From assembly GCF_003841405.1 (NCBI RefSeq), contig NZ_PXYA01000001.1:434001-498000 (forward strand): DNA of 64,000 nucleotides. The letters are read 5' to 3'. Every line of letters starts with the position of its first letter. Position 1 is the stretch's first letter. The notes under the pieces were generated by a model. That model was not told the DNA's origin. It saw only the letters and a program-made list of their open reading frames with translations, and did not search any database. The stretch comes from Tetragenococcus halophilus subsp. halophilus DSM 20339 (GTDB lineage Bacteria; Bacillota; Bacilli; Lactobacillales; Enterococcaceae). Positions 1 through 10,159 of this stretch are shown in pieces. The position numbers and the translations under genes are program-made.

Positions 1-184
<184 letters not shown>

Positions 185-185
<1 letters not shown>

Positions 186-1465
186 TGGCAGAAAAAAATG
201 AATTTCGTAATCCAGACGCAATTTTAGATATTAAAGATCGGCCCAAATTTTTGCCTTGGATTGGTCTTAGCTTACAACATTTATTTACGATGTTTGGTGC
301 AACAGTATTAGTTCCAATATTAGTCGGCCTTGATCCAAGTATCGCTTTATTTAGTTCGGGCGTAGGCACACTTTTATATATTCTAATCACCAAAGGAACC
401 GTACCTGCTTATTTAGGTAGTAGTTTTGCTTTTATTACAGCTATTCAGTCATTAATGGGAAGCAGTGGTTATCCAGCTGTTGCGCAAGGAATTATCTATT
501 CTGGGATCGTTTATCTGATTGTAGCTTTTATTATCGCAAAAGCCGGTTCTGATTGGATCGATGAAGTTTTACCACCGATCGTTGTAGGACCTGTGATTAT
601 GGTTATCGGTTTAGGGCTAGCGCAAAATGCTGCTGAAAATGCAATGTTTAATGAAGGAAATTATGATGCCAAGTACTTTTTAGTTGCCTTGGTTACCTTA
701 GCTATTACGATCTTTTTCAATATGTTTTTAAAAGGATTTTTGAGTCTAATTCCGATTTTATTAGGGATTATTGGCGGCTATTTGTTTGCCTTAGTCGTAG
801 GGATTGTTGACCTGGAAGCAGTAAAAGCTGCGCCATGGTTTCAAGTACCTGACTTTCAGTTCATGTTTGTTGATTATAACTTTCATTTTTCTCTAGCTGC
901 TTTAATTAGTATGGCACCGATCGCTTTTGTAACAATGACTGAACATATGGGACACTTGATGGTATTAAGTAAAACGACAAAACGCGATTTTTTCAAATCA
1001 CCGGGCTTGAAAAAAACTTTATTTGCTGATGGACTTTCGACCATTATTGCCGGTTTTATTGGGGGCCCTCCAACCACAAGTTATGGAGAAAATATCGGCG
1101 TTTTAGCAATCACTAAAGTCCATAGTGTGTTTGTTCTTGGCGGAGCCGCCTTACTAGCTGTATTGTTTAGCTTTGTGGGAAAAATAAGTAGTTTAATTTA
1201 TAGTATTCCCACACCAGTCATCGGCGGTATCAGCTTCTTATTATTTGGTGTAATTGCTTCTAGTGGATTACGTATCTTAATTGACAATCAAATCGATTTT
1301 GATAAAAAACGTAATTTGATGATCACTGCAGCAGTTTTAGTGATTGGTATCGGCGGGGCATACTTGAAAATAGGCAGTTTCGAATTAACTAGTATGGCCT
1401 TAGCGACTGTTATTGGGATTATTTTAAACTTGGTGTTACCTGTAAAAGCTAGAAGTGAAGAATAA
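185..1465 (+). CDS. pyrP: Uracil permease (NCS2 family)
   Basis: A 426-residue polytopic membrane protein of the nucleobase:cation symporter-2 family, expected to import uracil. The N-terminal QHLFTMFGATVLVP motif and the GGPPTTSYGENIG motif near residue 295 are family signatures, and about a dozen hydrophobic segments are visible. The start is fixed by the 1-base overlap with pyrR and by AAAGGAG at 171-177. Only 12 bases separate it from the pyrB ATG, so the pyrP-pyrB PyrR attenuator known from Bacillus is absent here. With de novo synthesis apparently impaired downstream, uracil uptake may be the main pyrimidine source (inference). Confidence 0.95.
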
Positions 1466-1520
1466 GGAGGTCAGCGTATGATCGCTCGCTCTGAAAGCGT
1501 CAGTTTTAACGATTGAAGCA

Positions 1521-2393
1521 TTGTCTGATCAGGAAGTTATGGGATTGATCCATCGGGGACAAGCCTTTAAGAATGGGGAAGTATGGCGTCCAGAAAAAAA
1601 GCAATATTTCGCCGCTAATCTCTTTTTTGAGAGTAGCACGCGAACGCATAAAAGCTTTGAAGTTGCCGAAAAAAAACTAGGGATCGATGTGATAGACTTT
1701 GCCACTGCTACAAGTTCAGTACAAAAAGGAGAAACACTTTATGATACAGTTTTAACCATGTCAGCTATTGGGGTTGATTGTGTGGTTATACGACACAGTG
1801 ATGAAAATTACTATGATGCCTTGATTCAAAGTCCTACGATCCAATGTAGTGTTATTAACGGCGGTGATGGCAGTGGTCAACATCCTACACAGTGCTTATT
1901 AGACTTGATGACAATTTATGAAGAATTTGGATCTTTTAAGGGGTTGAATGTAGCGATTGTTGGAGATATCACCCATTCTAGAGTCGCGAAATCAAACATG
2001 CAAATGCTCAAGCGTTTAGGGGCGCATGTTTATTTCTCTGGACCTAGACAATGGTATGATGAGACTTTTGATGTTTATGGTACTTATTTACCTTTGGATG
2101 AATTAATAGGTAAAATGGATGTATTGATGATGCTACGTGTTCAACATGAGCGTCATGATCCCAACGAAAGTTTCTCAAAAGAAGTGTATCATAAGAAATT
2201 TGGTTTAACAGATGATCGTGCCAAGAAAATGAAAGAGCAGGCCATTATAATGCATCCAGCTCCGGTAAATCGAGATGTTGAAATTGCGGATTCATTAGTA
2301 GAAGGGCTACAATCAAGGATCGTTAGGCAGATGACAAATGGCGTATATGTCCGAATGGCTATATTAGAAGCTATCTTACATGGAAAAGCATAA
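1521..2393 (+). CDS. pyrB: Aspartate carbamoyltransferase, N-terminus frameshifted (possible pseudogene)
   Basis: PyrB joins carbamoyl phosphate and aspartate in pyrimidine synthesis. The body is complete: carbamoyl-phosphate loop [34 protein letters not shown] and [10 protein letters not shown] are all present. The natural start is the ATG at 1478 behind AAGGAGG, which reads MIARSESVS and then hits TGA at 1514-1516. The rest ([11 protein letters not shown]) is in another frame. Compared with remembered enterococcal PyrB, about 11 bases are missing near 1505. The only in-frame start left is TTG 1521, without a good ribosome site; reinitiation after the 1516 stop is conceivable. Product activity is doubtful because the N-terminal helix is lost. 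An assembly error is possible. Confidence 0.8.
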   Translation: MSDQEVMGLIHRGQAFKNGEVWRPEKKQYFAANLFFESSTRTHKSFEVAEKKLGIDVIDFATATSSVQKGETLYDTVLTMSAIGVDCVVIRHSDENYYDALIQSPTIQCSVINGGDGSGQHPTQCLLDLMTIYEEFGSFKGLNVAIVGDITHSRVAKSNMQMLKRLGAHVYFSGPRQWYDETFDVYGTYLPLDELIGKMDVLMMLRVQHERHDPNESFSKEVYHKKFGLTDDRAKKMKEQAIIMHPAPVNRDVEIADSLVEGLQSRIVRQMTNGVYVRMAILEAILHGKA

Positions 2394-2418
2394 TTAGCTT
2401 ATTATAAAGGAGGGCAAG

Positions 2419-3729
2419 ATGATGGATTTATTAATCAAAAATGCTTGTATGATTATCCATGATAATCAATTGAATGCAGTAGCAATATGGATCAAAGACG
2501 AAAGGATTCATGCAATTGGCAAAAATTTCGATGAAGGTTCGTTCGAACAAATCATTGATGCGAAAAACCAGCTAGTGACACAAGGTTTAGTAGATGTTCA
2601 TGTCCATCTTAGAGAGCCCGGATTTACTTATAAAGAAACGATCAAAACGGGAAGTTTGGCAGCTAGTCGTGGAGGTTTTACTACGATTTGTGCCATGCCT
2701 AATTTAGAACCTGTACCTGATACTATTGAGAAATATAATCAAGTACAAGAGTTGATTTCTCAAAGTGCAGTCAATCATGTGCTCCAATATGCTCCGATCA
2801 CTAAAAACTTACGAAGTGAGGATTTAGTAGATCAAGCAGCTTTAAAAAATGCTGGGGCATTTGCTTTTACTAATGATGGTGTGGGCGTTCAAAAGGCTGG
2901 TACCATGTATTTGGCAATGAAAGAAGCAGCAAAAAATCAGCGCGCAATCGTGGCCCACACTGAAGACGAATCACTACTTTTTAATGGTGTTATGCATAAG
3001 GGAGAGAAGGCGGATGAATTAGGCTTAGCTGGTATTATGAGCGCTGCAGAGTCTTCACAAATTGCTCGTGATTTACTTTTAGCGGAGGAAACCGGCGTCC
3101 ATTATCATGTTTGTCATGTTTCTTCAAAAGAAAGCGTGCGGGTGATCCGAGAAGCTAAAAAAGCAGGGATCCAGGTTAGCTGTGAAGTTTGTCCTCATCA
3201 TTTATTATTTGCTGATGAAGACATCCCTAAAAACCACGGCTACTGGAAAATGAACCCGCCATTAAGAGCTAGAGAAGATCAAAATGCACTTATCGAAGGT
3301 TTACTAGATGGTACAATCGATTGCATCGCGACTGATCATGCGCCTCATAGTTTTGCGGAAAAAAACCAAGATTTTAATCATTCTCCTTTTGGTATTGTAG
3401 GCTCAGAATATGCTTTTCAATTAATTTATACTGCCTTTGTTAAAAAAGGGATCTTTACCCTGGCTCAAGTGATCGATTGGATGGCAATTAAACCGGCGGC
3501 GTTGTTTGGTTTAACGGTTAATCGTTTGAATGTTGGTGATCCCGCGGATTTAGCAATATTTGATATTGAGCATAGTTACACCGTCGATGAGAAAAAGTTT
3601 TTATCAAAAGCAGAGAATACGCCATTTATTGGCAGAGAACTTTTTGGAGATACCCTTTATACACTGGTAAATGGAAAAATTGTTTGGCAAGGTGGGAATC
3701 AAAATGGATCGTTGGCTAATTTTAGATGA
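2419..3729 (+). CDS. pyrC: Dihydroorotase, class I
   Basis: Zn-dependent amidohydrolase of about 436 residues that closes carbamoyl aspartate to dihydroorotate. Metal-binding [10 protein letters not shown] lies near residue 58 and TDHAPH near 305; the CPHHL and AHTED histidine motifs are also present. Two adjacent ATGs (2419, 2422) follow AAAGGAGGG; the second has the more usual spacing. Its 3' end overlaps carA by 26 bases. Unlike its neighbours carA, carB and pyrB, no catalytic residue appears lost. Confidence 0.93.
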   Translation: MMDLLIKNACMIIHDNQLNAVAIWIKDERIHAIGKNFDEGSFEQIIDAKNQLVTQGLVDVHVHLREPGFTYKETIKTGSLAASRGGFTTICAMPNLEPVPDTIEKYNQVQELISQSAVNHVLQYAPITKNLRSEDLVDQAALKNAGAFAFTNDGVGVQKAGTMYLAMKEAAKNQRAIVAHTEDESLLFNGVMHKGEKADELGLAGIMSAAESSQIARDLLLAEETGVHYHVCHVSSKESVRVIREAKKAGIQVSCEVCPHHLLFADEDIPKNHGYWKMNPPLRAREDQNALIEGLLDGTIDCIATDHAPHSFAEKNQDFNHSPFGIVGSEYAFQLIYTAFVKKGIFTLAQVIDWMAIKPAALFGLTVNRLNVGDPADLAIFDIEHSYTVDEKKFLSKAENTPFIGRELFGDTLYTLVNGKIVWQGGNQNGSLANFR

Positions 3730-4783
3730 TGGCACTTGTTTTGAAGGTAAAGGATTTGGTGCCCAATTAAACGTTTTTGGCGAAATTGTTTTTAGTACGA
3801 GTATGACTGGCTATCAGGAGACGATCACCGATCAAAATTTTAACGGACAAATTATTACTTTTACCTATCCAGTAATCGGCAATGTCGGGATTAATCGGGA
3901 TGACTATGAGTCCCTTTCGCCGGCTTGTAAAGGAATCGTAGTAAAAGAGTATCCTCGTCTGGCAAGTAATTGGCGTTATCAGATGTCACTTTCTGAATTT
4001 TTGGCTAGAAGAAATATTGCTGGTATCGCCGGGATTGATACACGTGCATTAATGCATAAAATCCAGCGCTCTGGTACTATGAAAGCTAGTATCGTAGATT
4101 CTGGAGATACTTTTACACATGCTTATGATCAATTAAAAGCCAATGTATTACCCACAAATCAAGTAGAACAAGTTTCTACACAAAAGCCTTACCCAAGTCC
4201 AGGGACAGGACACAATGTAGTGATTATTGATTTAGGATTAAAACATAGTATTATGCGAGAGTTAGCTAAGCGTAATTGTAACTTGACCGTTATGCCACAT
4301 GATAGTTTAGCTGAAGAAATCTTAGAATTAGCACCTGATGGTCTTGTTTTAACGAACGGTCCAGGAGATCCTAAAAGTATTCCTGATGTAATAGAAAAAA
4401 TCCGCCAAATTCAAGGAAAAATTCCTATTTTTGGGGTGGGTTTAGGGCAGCAGTTATTCGCTTTAGCTAATGATTGTGATACTTATCAGATAAGTTTTGG
4501 ACATCACGGACAAAATTACCCAGTGAAAGAAAAAGCGACTGGGCGTATTGATATGAGCTCACAAAGTCATAGCTTTGCTGTTAAAAAAGATTCCTTAGAT
4601 AGAAAAAGACTTTTAGTGACTCATTACAACATAAACGATGGTAGTATTGAGGGGTTAAAACATCGTCGTTATCCAGCCTTTACCGTGCAATTTAATCCAG
4701 ACGCTGCACCAGGACCTCACGATACTTTACATGTATTTGATGAATTTATCGAAATGATGGACGCACAAAAAGGAGCGGTTTAG
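3704..4783 (+). CDS. carA: Carbamoyl-phosphate synthase small subunit, glutaminase Cys and His missing
   Basis: The N-terminal small-subunit domain is well conserved ([27 protein letters not shown]) and is followed by a class I glutamine amidotransferase domain of normal length (359 aa). ATG 3704 is preferred over the upstream start because AAGGTGGG lies 7 bases before it. The nucleophile motif normally reads GICLGHQ but here reads GVGLGQQ: Gly246 (codon 4439-4441) replaces Cys. The catalytic His in [11 protein letters not shown] is Asn331 (codon 4694-4696), and SQNHGYAV reads SQSHSFAV. It should not hydrolyse glutamine. The frame is nonetheless fully open, so it may act only as a structural partner of CarB, be ammonia-dependent, or be newly inactive. 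Confidence 0.9.
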   Translation: MDRWLILDDGTCFEGKGFGAQLNVFGEIVFSTSMTGYQETITDQNFNGQIITFTYPVIGNVGINRDDYESLSPACKGIVVKEYPRLASNWRYQMSLSEFLARRNIAGIAGIDTRALMHKIQRSGTMKASIVDSGDTFTHAYDQLKANVLPTNQVEQVSTQKPYPSPGTGHNVVIIDLGLKHSIMRELAKRNCNLTVMPHDSLAEEILELAPDGLVLTNGPGDPKSIPDVIEKIRQIQGKIPIFGVGLGQQLFALANDCDTYQISFGHHGQNYPVKEKATGRIDMSSQSHSFAVKKDSLDRKRLLVTHYNINDGSIEGLKHRRYPAFTVQFNPDAAPGPHDTLHVFDEFIEMMDAQKGAV

Positions 4784-4785
4784 CT

Positions 4786-7700
4786 TTGCCAAAAAGAACA
4801 GACATTAAAAAAATATTGATCATCGGTTCAGGCCCGACTGTTATTGGTCAAGCTGCCGAATTTGATTATACCGCCACACAAGCTTGTATCGCTTTAAAAG
4901 AAGAGGGTTATGAAACGGTCGTGGTTAATTCAGATCCTGCGACGATTATGACAGATAAAGAAAATGCCGATCATATTTATATTGAGCCTGTAACCACAGA
5001 ATTTCTCTCGCGCGTGCTAAGAAAAGAATTACCAGATGCCATCTTGCCGACTTTTGGCGGGCAAACTGCTTTAAATCTTGCAGGTGAGTTGGTCGCTTCA
5101 GGTATTTTAACTGAGTTAAATATAGAAATTCTTGGAACAAAAAATTCAGTGATTGAACAAACAGAAGATCCAGATCTACTTAAAAAATTATTAACTTCAT
5201 TAAATCAACCTGTACAATCTTTACAAGTGGTTACTACAGAAAAAGAAGCGCTTGCTTGTGCAAATGAAATAGGTTATCCAGTTTTTGTACGACCTTTATT
5301 AACCTTAGCAGGGGCAGCTAGTGGTATTTGTTATAACGAACACAGACTTAAGCAATGTATAGCAGAAGGTCTTAATTTATCACCTGCTGGACAATGTATA
5401 GTTGAACAAAGTTTAAGTGGCTTTAAGGAAATTGAATTTGAAGTTTTACGCGATTCTGCAGACAATGCTTTAGCGGTTGGAAATATAGAAAATTTTGACC
5501 CGGTAGGCATTCATAGTGGAGATTCCCTAGCTTTTGTTCCTAGTCAAACTTTAACTGATCATGAATACCAATTATTGCGTGATGTTTCACTACAAATTAT
5601 TCATGCGTTAAAAATCAATGGCAGCTGTCATGTGCGTCTTGCGCTTGATCCTCAAAGTTTTGACTATTATGTATTAGATATTAATACACGTTTAACTCGT
5701 TCAAGTGTACTCATCGGTAAGGCAACAGCTTATCCAATTGCCAGAATTGCGGCAAAAGTTGCTATAGGCATGTCCTTAGCTGAGATAAAAAATCCAATGA
5801 CAGAAATGACTTCTGCTAATTTTGAACCTAGTTTGGATTATGTCGTGACCAAGATTCCGCGTTGGCCATTTGATTTAAGAAAAAGCGCACAATGTCAATT
5901 GAATACGCAGATGAAGTCTGTAGGTGAAGGAATGGCTTTAGGACGAAATCTAGAAGAGTCGTTATTAAAAGCAATCCAATCATTGGCTGATACTTCTCAT
6001 ATCGAGCTTGTCTCTTTAAAACAACTCACTGATGATGATTTAACACAAAAAATCGTGCATGCACAAGAAGATCGCTTATTTGCTTTAGCTGAGAGCCTAC
6101 GTCGAGGTTATAATACGATTGAGGAACTGGCAGAAATCACAAAGATTGATTTGTTATTTTTGGACAAGATCGCTCATATTGTAGAAATCGAAAGTCTATT
6201 AAGCGAAAGAAAAGATGATTTTGATGTGTTAAAAGTTGCTAAGCAAAACGGTTTTTCTGATCAAAAGATTGCACAATTATGGCATACTGAAAAAGAAAAA
6301 ATTCTGCATTTTAGAAAGCAGCAAGGTCTCTCTGCCGTATTTAAAATGGTGGATAGCTGTGCAGGTGAATTTATCGCTAAAAGACCTTATTTTTATAGAA
6401 GCTATGAAACAGAAAACGAAAGTAGCAGTAAACAAAAACCTGCAATTTTACTTTTAGGAGCCGGTCCTATTGGCATTGGACAAGGTCTTGAATTTGATTA
6501 TGCTAATGTCCAGGCTATAAGTGCTGTACAACAAGCTGGTTATGAGGCAATCGTTATTAACGATAATCCTAGCAGTCTATCTACCGATTTTATGATCGCA
6601 GATAAATTATATTTTGAACCACTCACTTCTGAAGCAGTATACGATATCGTCGAACAAGAAAAACCGGTGGGTGTTATAGGACAATTCGGAGGTACATCAA
6701 CTTATCGCTTAAGTGAAGAACTTGCTGAATTAGGGATCAATTTATTAGCTATGGACTTAAACAAATTACAAGAGATAAAAGATCCGCTAAAATTTGATAG
6801 GATGTTAAAAACACTAGAAATAAATCCGCGGCAAAGACAGGTCGTTTCTACAGAAAAAGAAGCACTTGCTAGCGTTGAATCGATGGGCTTTCCTATTGCT
6901 ATACGTTCCTATGATTTATTCAATGAGGATAATGTGCGTCGTGTTGATGAAAAAGAAACACTTGCTGTTGGTTTAAACTATTTGAAACACAAGGGGGATA
7001 GCCCACTACTAGTGGTTGAAAACTATACTTCTGTTAGAGAATGTGAGGCTGACATTATTTATGACGGTAGCACCATCTTTATAGCTGGTATTACCGAATA
7101 TATCGAGCGATCAGATGTACATTCTGGAGATTCAATCACAGTTTATCCAGCGCAAACTTTTTCTAAAGAAGTTTTACAAAAAGTTGAAGTCTATAGTAAA
7201 CAGATAATAAAGCATCTTGATTTAATCGGTGTTATGAACATTCAATTTGTCATTTCTGAAAACCAAGTATATGTGAACAGGGTGTTGCCATATGCGAGTC
7301 GCTCGCTTCCATTTTTGAGTAAGATTAAAAAAGTCCCGCTAGTACAAATTGCAACAAGGGTGATTTTAGGTGATAAGCTGGAGGATATGGAGTATAATAT
7401 GTCTTTAGCTAGCAAGGAGTTTTATGTGAAAGCACCCGTTTTTTCCTTAACAAATTTAGTAGCTACTGATAGTTACTTAAAACAGGAAATGAAATCTACT
7501 GGCACAGTGATGGGATCAGATATAAGCTTAGAGAAAGCTCTATATAAAGCTTTTGCGGCGGCTGGTTTAGCTATTCCGGAATTTGGGTCCGTGTTATTTA
7601 CTGTAGCAGATAAAGATAAGGAAATGGCTTTGCAGTTAGCACAAAGCTTTTCTGAAGTAGGCTTTAATATCACCGCAACACAAAAAACTGCAGAATACTT

Positions 7701-7962
7701 TGATGACCATGGTTTAAAAGTACGTAAATTAGCGAAATCGTCTACTAAAAATGAACAGACAATATTCGAACGTTTAGAAAATGGCCACATTCAAATGATT
7801 ATCAATACGGTAAGACCCAATCGTCAAAACGTTTCTTATAATAGTCTTGCAATTTTTCGCAAGGCCGTAGAGCAAGGTGTTGCTGTATTTACTTCATTAG
7901 ATACTGTAGTCGCTATTTTAAAAGTGATTCAATCCAGGTCATTTTCAACGAAAGAAGTTTAA
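4786..7962 (+). CDS. carB: Carbamoyl-phosphate synthase large subunit, degenerate active sites
   Basis: Full-length 1058-residue CarB with two ATP-grasp halves, starting at TTG 4786 behind AAGGAG, 2 bases after carA. Folding motifs are kept (IGQAAEFDYT, NFDPVGIHSGDS, MNIQFV). Catalytic ones are not. The first glycine loop is LAGAASG (174-180) instead of LGGTGGG, and the metal-ligand region has Arg284 for Gln and Asp298 for Glu. In the second half the VLGGRAM loop is replaced by DLFNEDNV (710-717), and VIEVNPRAS reads VNRVLPYAS, so ligand Glu is Arg832 and Asn is Leu834. Both phosphorylation sites look impaired, the second probably dead. A 3.2-kb frame without stops argues against a long-dead pseudogene. 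Confidence 0.9.
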   Translation: MPKRTDIKKILIIGSGPTVIGQAAEFDYTATQACIALKEEGYETVVVNSDPATIMTDKENADHIYIEPVTTEFLSRVLRKELPDAILPTFGGQTALNLAGELVASGILTELNIEILGTKNSVIEQTEDPDLLKKLLTSLNQPVQSLQVVTTEKEALACANEIGYPVFVRPLLTLAGAASGICYNEHRLKQCIAEGLNLSPAGQCIVEQSLSGFKEIEFEVLRDSADNALAVGNIENFDPVGIHSGDSLAFVPSQTLTDHEYQLLRDVSLQIIHALKINGSCHVRLALDPQSFDYYVLDINTRLTRSSVLIGKATAYPIARIAAKVAIGMSLAEIKNPMTEMTSANFEPSLDYVVTKIPRWPFDLRKSAQCQLNTQMKSVGEGMALGRNLEESLLKAIQSLADTSHIELVSLKQLTDDDLTQKIVHAQEDRLFALAESLRRGYNTIEELAEITKIDLLFLDKIAHIVEIESLLSERKDDFDVLKVAKQNGFSDQKIAQLWHTEKEKILHFRKQQGLSAVFKMVDSCAGEFIAKRPYFYRSYETENESSSKQKPAILLLGAGPIGIGQGLEFDYANVQAISAVQQAGYEAIVINDNPSSLSTDFMIADKLYFEPLTSEAVYDIVEQEKPVGVIGQFGGTSTYRLSEELAELGINLLAMDLNKLQEIKDPLKFDRMLKTLEINPRQRQVVSTEKEALASVESMGFPIAIRSYDLFNEDNVRRVDEKETLAVGLNYLKHKGDSPLLVVENYTSVRECEADIIYDGSTIFIAGITEYIERSDVHSGDSITVYPAQTFSKEVLQKVEVYSKQIIKHLDLIGVMNIQFVISENQVYVNRVLPYASRSLPFLSKIKKVPLVQIATRVILGDKLEDMEYNMSLASKEFYVKAPVFSLTNLVATDSYLKQEMKSTGTVMGSDISLEKALYKAFAAAGLAIPEFGSVLFTVADKDKEMALQLAQSFSEVGFNITATQKTAEYFDDHGLKVRKLAKSSTKNEQTIFERLENGHIQMIINTVRPNRQNVSYNSLAIFRKAVEQGVAVFTSLDTVVAILKVIQSRSFSTKEV

Positions 7963-7998
7963 CAATGGTAAAATAACAGGGTAGAGAGGATAGAGAAA

Positions 7999-8721
7999 AT
8001 GATTGAACGTCCAATAATTGCTTTAGATTTTTCTTCTAAAGCTGAAATCAAGACTTTTTTAAATAAATTCCCGCAAGATGAATCTCTTTTTGTTAAAGTG
8101 GGCATGGAAATTTTTTACCAAGAAGGTCCTGCTATTGTTGAGTGGCTCAAAAAAGCTGGACATGATATTTTCTTAGATTTAAAATTACATGATATACCCA
8201 ATACAGTACAGCGGTCAATGATAGGTTTAGCTAAAATAGGGGTAGCTATTACAACTGTACAGGCAGCTGGCGGGAATCAGATGATGCAAGCAGCCAGACA
8301 AGGACTAGATAGCGGAACACCTGCAGGTCAAACACCGCCTCAAGTAATTGCTGTCACTCAGTTGACTTCAACAAGCCAAGCGCAGATGCAAAAAGAACAA
8401 TTAGTACAAGCAAGTTTAGAAGAAAGTGTACTCCATTATGCTAAAGGCGCACAGCAAGCTGGTTTGGACGGTGTGGTTTGTTCAGCTTGGGAAGCACAAA
8501 AAATTCATGATGTAACTTCTGAAAATTTCATGTGCCTAACACCCGGAATCCGACCATACGGAAAAGCTGCAGATGATCAAAAAAGAGTAGTTTCACCTAG
8601 TAAGGCTTACTTAATGGGCGCTAATGCGATTGTAGTGGGAAGACCTATTACCTTAGCTGATGATCCTTATAAGGCTTATCAAAACATTAAAATAGATTGG
8701 AATGACATAGCAGATGAATAA
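7999..8721 (+). CDS. pyrF: Orotidine 5'-phosphate decarboxylase
   Basis: A 240-residue TIM-barrel enzyme that decarboxylates OMP to UMP. The catalytic [11 protein letters not shown] motif (Asp-Lys-Asp) is intact near residue 60, with PGIRP and VGRPIT phosphate-binding motifs toward the C-terminus. The usual VHAAGG reads VQAAGG, a His-to-Gln change outside the catalytic tetrad. GAGAGGATAGAG lies upstream of the ATG. It follows carB by 36 bases; the pyrK-pyrDB pair usual at this place in enterococci is absent. Its 3' end overlaps pyrE. Confidence 0.93.
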   Translation: MIERPIIALDFSSKAEIKTFLNKFPQDESLFVKVGMEIFYQEGPAIVEWLKKAGHDIFLDLKLHDIPNTVQRSMIGLAKIGVAITTVQAAGGNQMMQAARQGLDSGTPAGQTPPQVIAVTQLTSTSQAQMQKEQLVQASLEESVLHYAKGAQQAGLDGVVCSAWEAQKIHDVTSENFMCLTPGIRPYGKAADDQKRVVSPSKAYLMGANAIVVGRPITLADDPYKAYQNIKIDWNDIADE

Positions 8722-9352
8722 TAGCGAAAAAACAATTGCGCAAAATTTGTTAGATATTGAGGCGGTTTTTTTAAGCCCCAATCAGCCATTTACTTGGGCT
8801 AGTGGTATAAAAAGTCCAATTTATTGTGATAATCGTATCACAATGAGTTATCCTAAAGTAAGAAAATTAATTGCTACTGAACTCGCTAAAAAAATTAAAG
8901 AACAATTTCCTGCTACGCAAGTCATTGCGGGCACTGCAACAGCGGGTATCCCGCATGCAGCTTGGGTGGCTGATATTTTGGATTTACCGATGATTTATAT
9001 TCGTAGCAAGAAAAAAGATCACGGGAAAACCAATCAAATTGAAGGAAAAATAGCAAAAGGGCAAAAGGTTGTTGTCATCGAAGATTTGATTTCAACAGGT
9101 GCTAGCGTTTTGGAAGCTTGTCATGCAGCCAAAAATGAAGGGGTTGAGGTATTAGGTGTGGCAGCGATTTTTACCTATGAGTTGCAAAGTGGAAAAGATA
9201 ACTTTAAGGAAAATAATATGCCGCTTATCACATTGACCAATTATTCTACTTTAATCAATACAGCTTTAGCTGAAAATTATATTGAAGAAAACGAGTTACA
9301 GTCATTACAAGCTTGGAAAAAAGACCCTGATCATTGGGCGAAAATGGAATAG
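8714..9352 (+). CDS. pyrE: Orotate phosphoribosyltransferase
   Basis: A 212-residue type I phosphoribosyltransferase that makes OMP from orotate and PRPP. The PRPP-binding [13 protein letters not shown] and the mobile loop [15 protein letters not shown] are intact. The start lies inside the last codons of pyrF, an overlap typical of this operon. With pyrC, pyrD (53439-54374) and pyrF also intact, the late pathway from carbamoyl aspartate or orotate appears usable even if CarAB and PyrB are not. Confidence 0.94.
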   Translation: MNNSEKTIAQNLLDIEAVFLSPNQPFTWASGIKSPIYCDNRITMSYPKVRKLIATELAKKIKEQFPATQVIAGTATAGIPHAAWVADILDLPMIYIRSKKKDHGKTNQIEGKIAKGQKVVVIEDLISTGASVLEACHAAKNEGVEVLGVAAIFTYELQSGKDNFKENNMPLITLTNYSTLINTALAENYIEENELQSLQAWKKDPDHWAKME

Positions 9353-9432
9353 AATTTTCTTTATTTTATAAAAGAAAGTTGGTAAAATTTTATTTATTAG
9401 ACAAAAAGTAAAATAAAGAAAGGAATTCTTTT

Positions 9433-10107
9433 ATGTCACAAATCTGGAGTTATAGAGGAAATACTGGACCAGAGTTTTGGCCTGAACTTTGTAAAGAATT
9501 TTATACAGCAGCTCAATTTCCCTTGCAATCACCGATTTCATTATCTTATGAAGAAACACAAACTTTAGAAGAAGCACTTAAATTTACTTACGTTGAACAA
9601 AACGTTTATGTGCAAAAAATAAACGAAACGATGCATTTTGTTCCCGTAGACGCAGCAAGTTTTGTTGATTTTGCCCAGAATCGTTACTATTTAACAGATA
9701 TTCATTTTCATATGCCTAGTGAGCATGTAATCAGTAAACAACAAGCACCTTTAGAGTTTCATTTGGTGCATAAAGATGAAGATGGAAAGCCCCTAGTTTG
9801 TGCTGTACTTTTTGATTTAGTTGAAGATGAAGACAAAAAATGTAATAACGGCAAGTTGATATTAGAGGCTGATAAAGGTAAAGAACAATCACTAAATCCT
9901 GAGATTTTTTTGCCGGAAAATATCACTTATTTTCATTATGAAGGTTCACTTACAACACCACCCACAGAAGGGCCCGTTCAGTGGTTTGTTTTTGATCAAA
10001 TAGGCGTAATGAGCCGCTCTTTGATCGAAGATTTTAAAACCAGTCTTTTACCTAATAATCGTCCTTTGCAAAATAAAAATCAACGTCCCATTTTTTATAA
10101 AAAATAA
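9433..10107 (+). CDS. Alpha-class carbonic anhydrase, cytoplasmic
   Basis: A 224-residue alpha carbonic anhydrase interconverting CO2 and bicarbonate. It shows the WSYRGNTGPEFW start, QSPI, the zinc histidines in HFHMPSEH and LEFHLVH, the substrate-pocket YEGSLTTPPTEGPVQW, and NNRPLQ at the end. No signal peptide is present, unlike many bacterial alpha enzymes, so it should be cytoplasmic. AAAGAAAGGAATTC precedes the ATG. It sits 80 bases after pyrE and may supply bicarbonate to carbamoyl-phosphate synthase or to other carboxylases (inference). A strong terminator follows. Confidence 0.9.
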   Translation: MSQIWSYRGNTGPEFWPELCKEFYTAAQFPLQSPISLSYEETQTLEEALKFTYVEQNVYVQKINETMHFVPVDAASFVDFAQNRYYLTDIHFHMPSEHVISKQQAPLEFHLVHKDEDGKPLVCAVLFDLVEDEDKKCNNGKLILEADKGKEQSLNPEIFLPENITYFHYEGSLTTPPTEGPVQWFVFDQIGVMSRSLIEDFKTSLLPNNRPLQNKNQRPIFYKK

Positions 10108-10156
10108 GAAAACCACTAAAGCTTGATGTGAATGATCAGGCTTTAGTGGTTTTCTT
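10106..10156. terminator. Bidirectional rho-independent terminator
   Basis: The arms AAGAAAACCACTAAAGC (10106-10122) and GCTTTAGTGGTTTTCTT (10140-10156) are perfectly complementary. They are T-rich on the plus side and A-rich on the minus side, and serve the convergent carbonic anhydrase and rqcH genes. Confidence 0.93.
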
Positions 10157-10159
10157 ATT

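Noticed and set aside
7473-7790. 105-residue minus-strand frame inside carB
   Set aside because: Antisense shadow of a conserved coding region.
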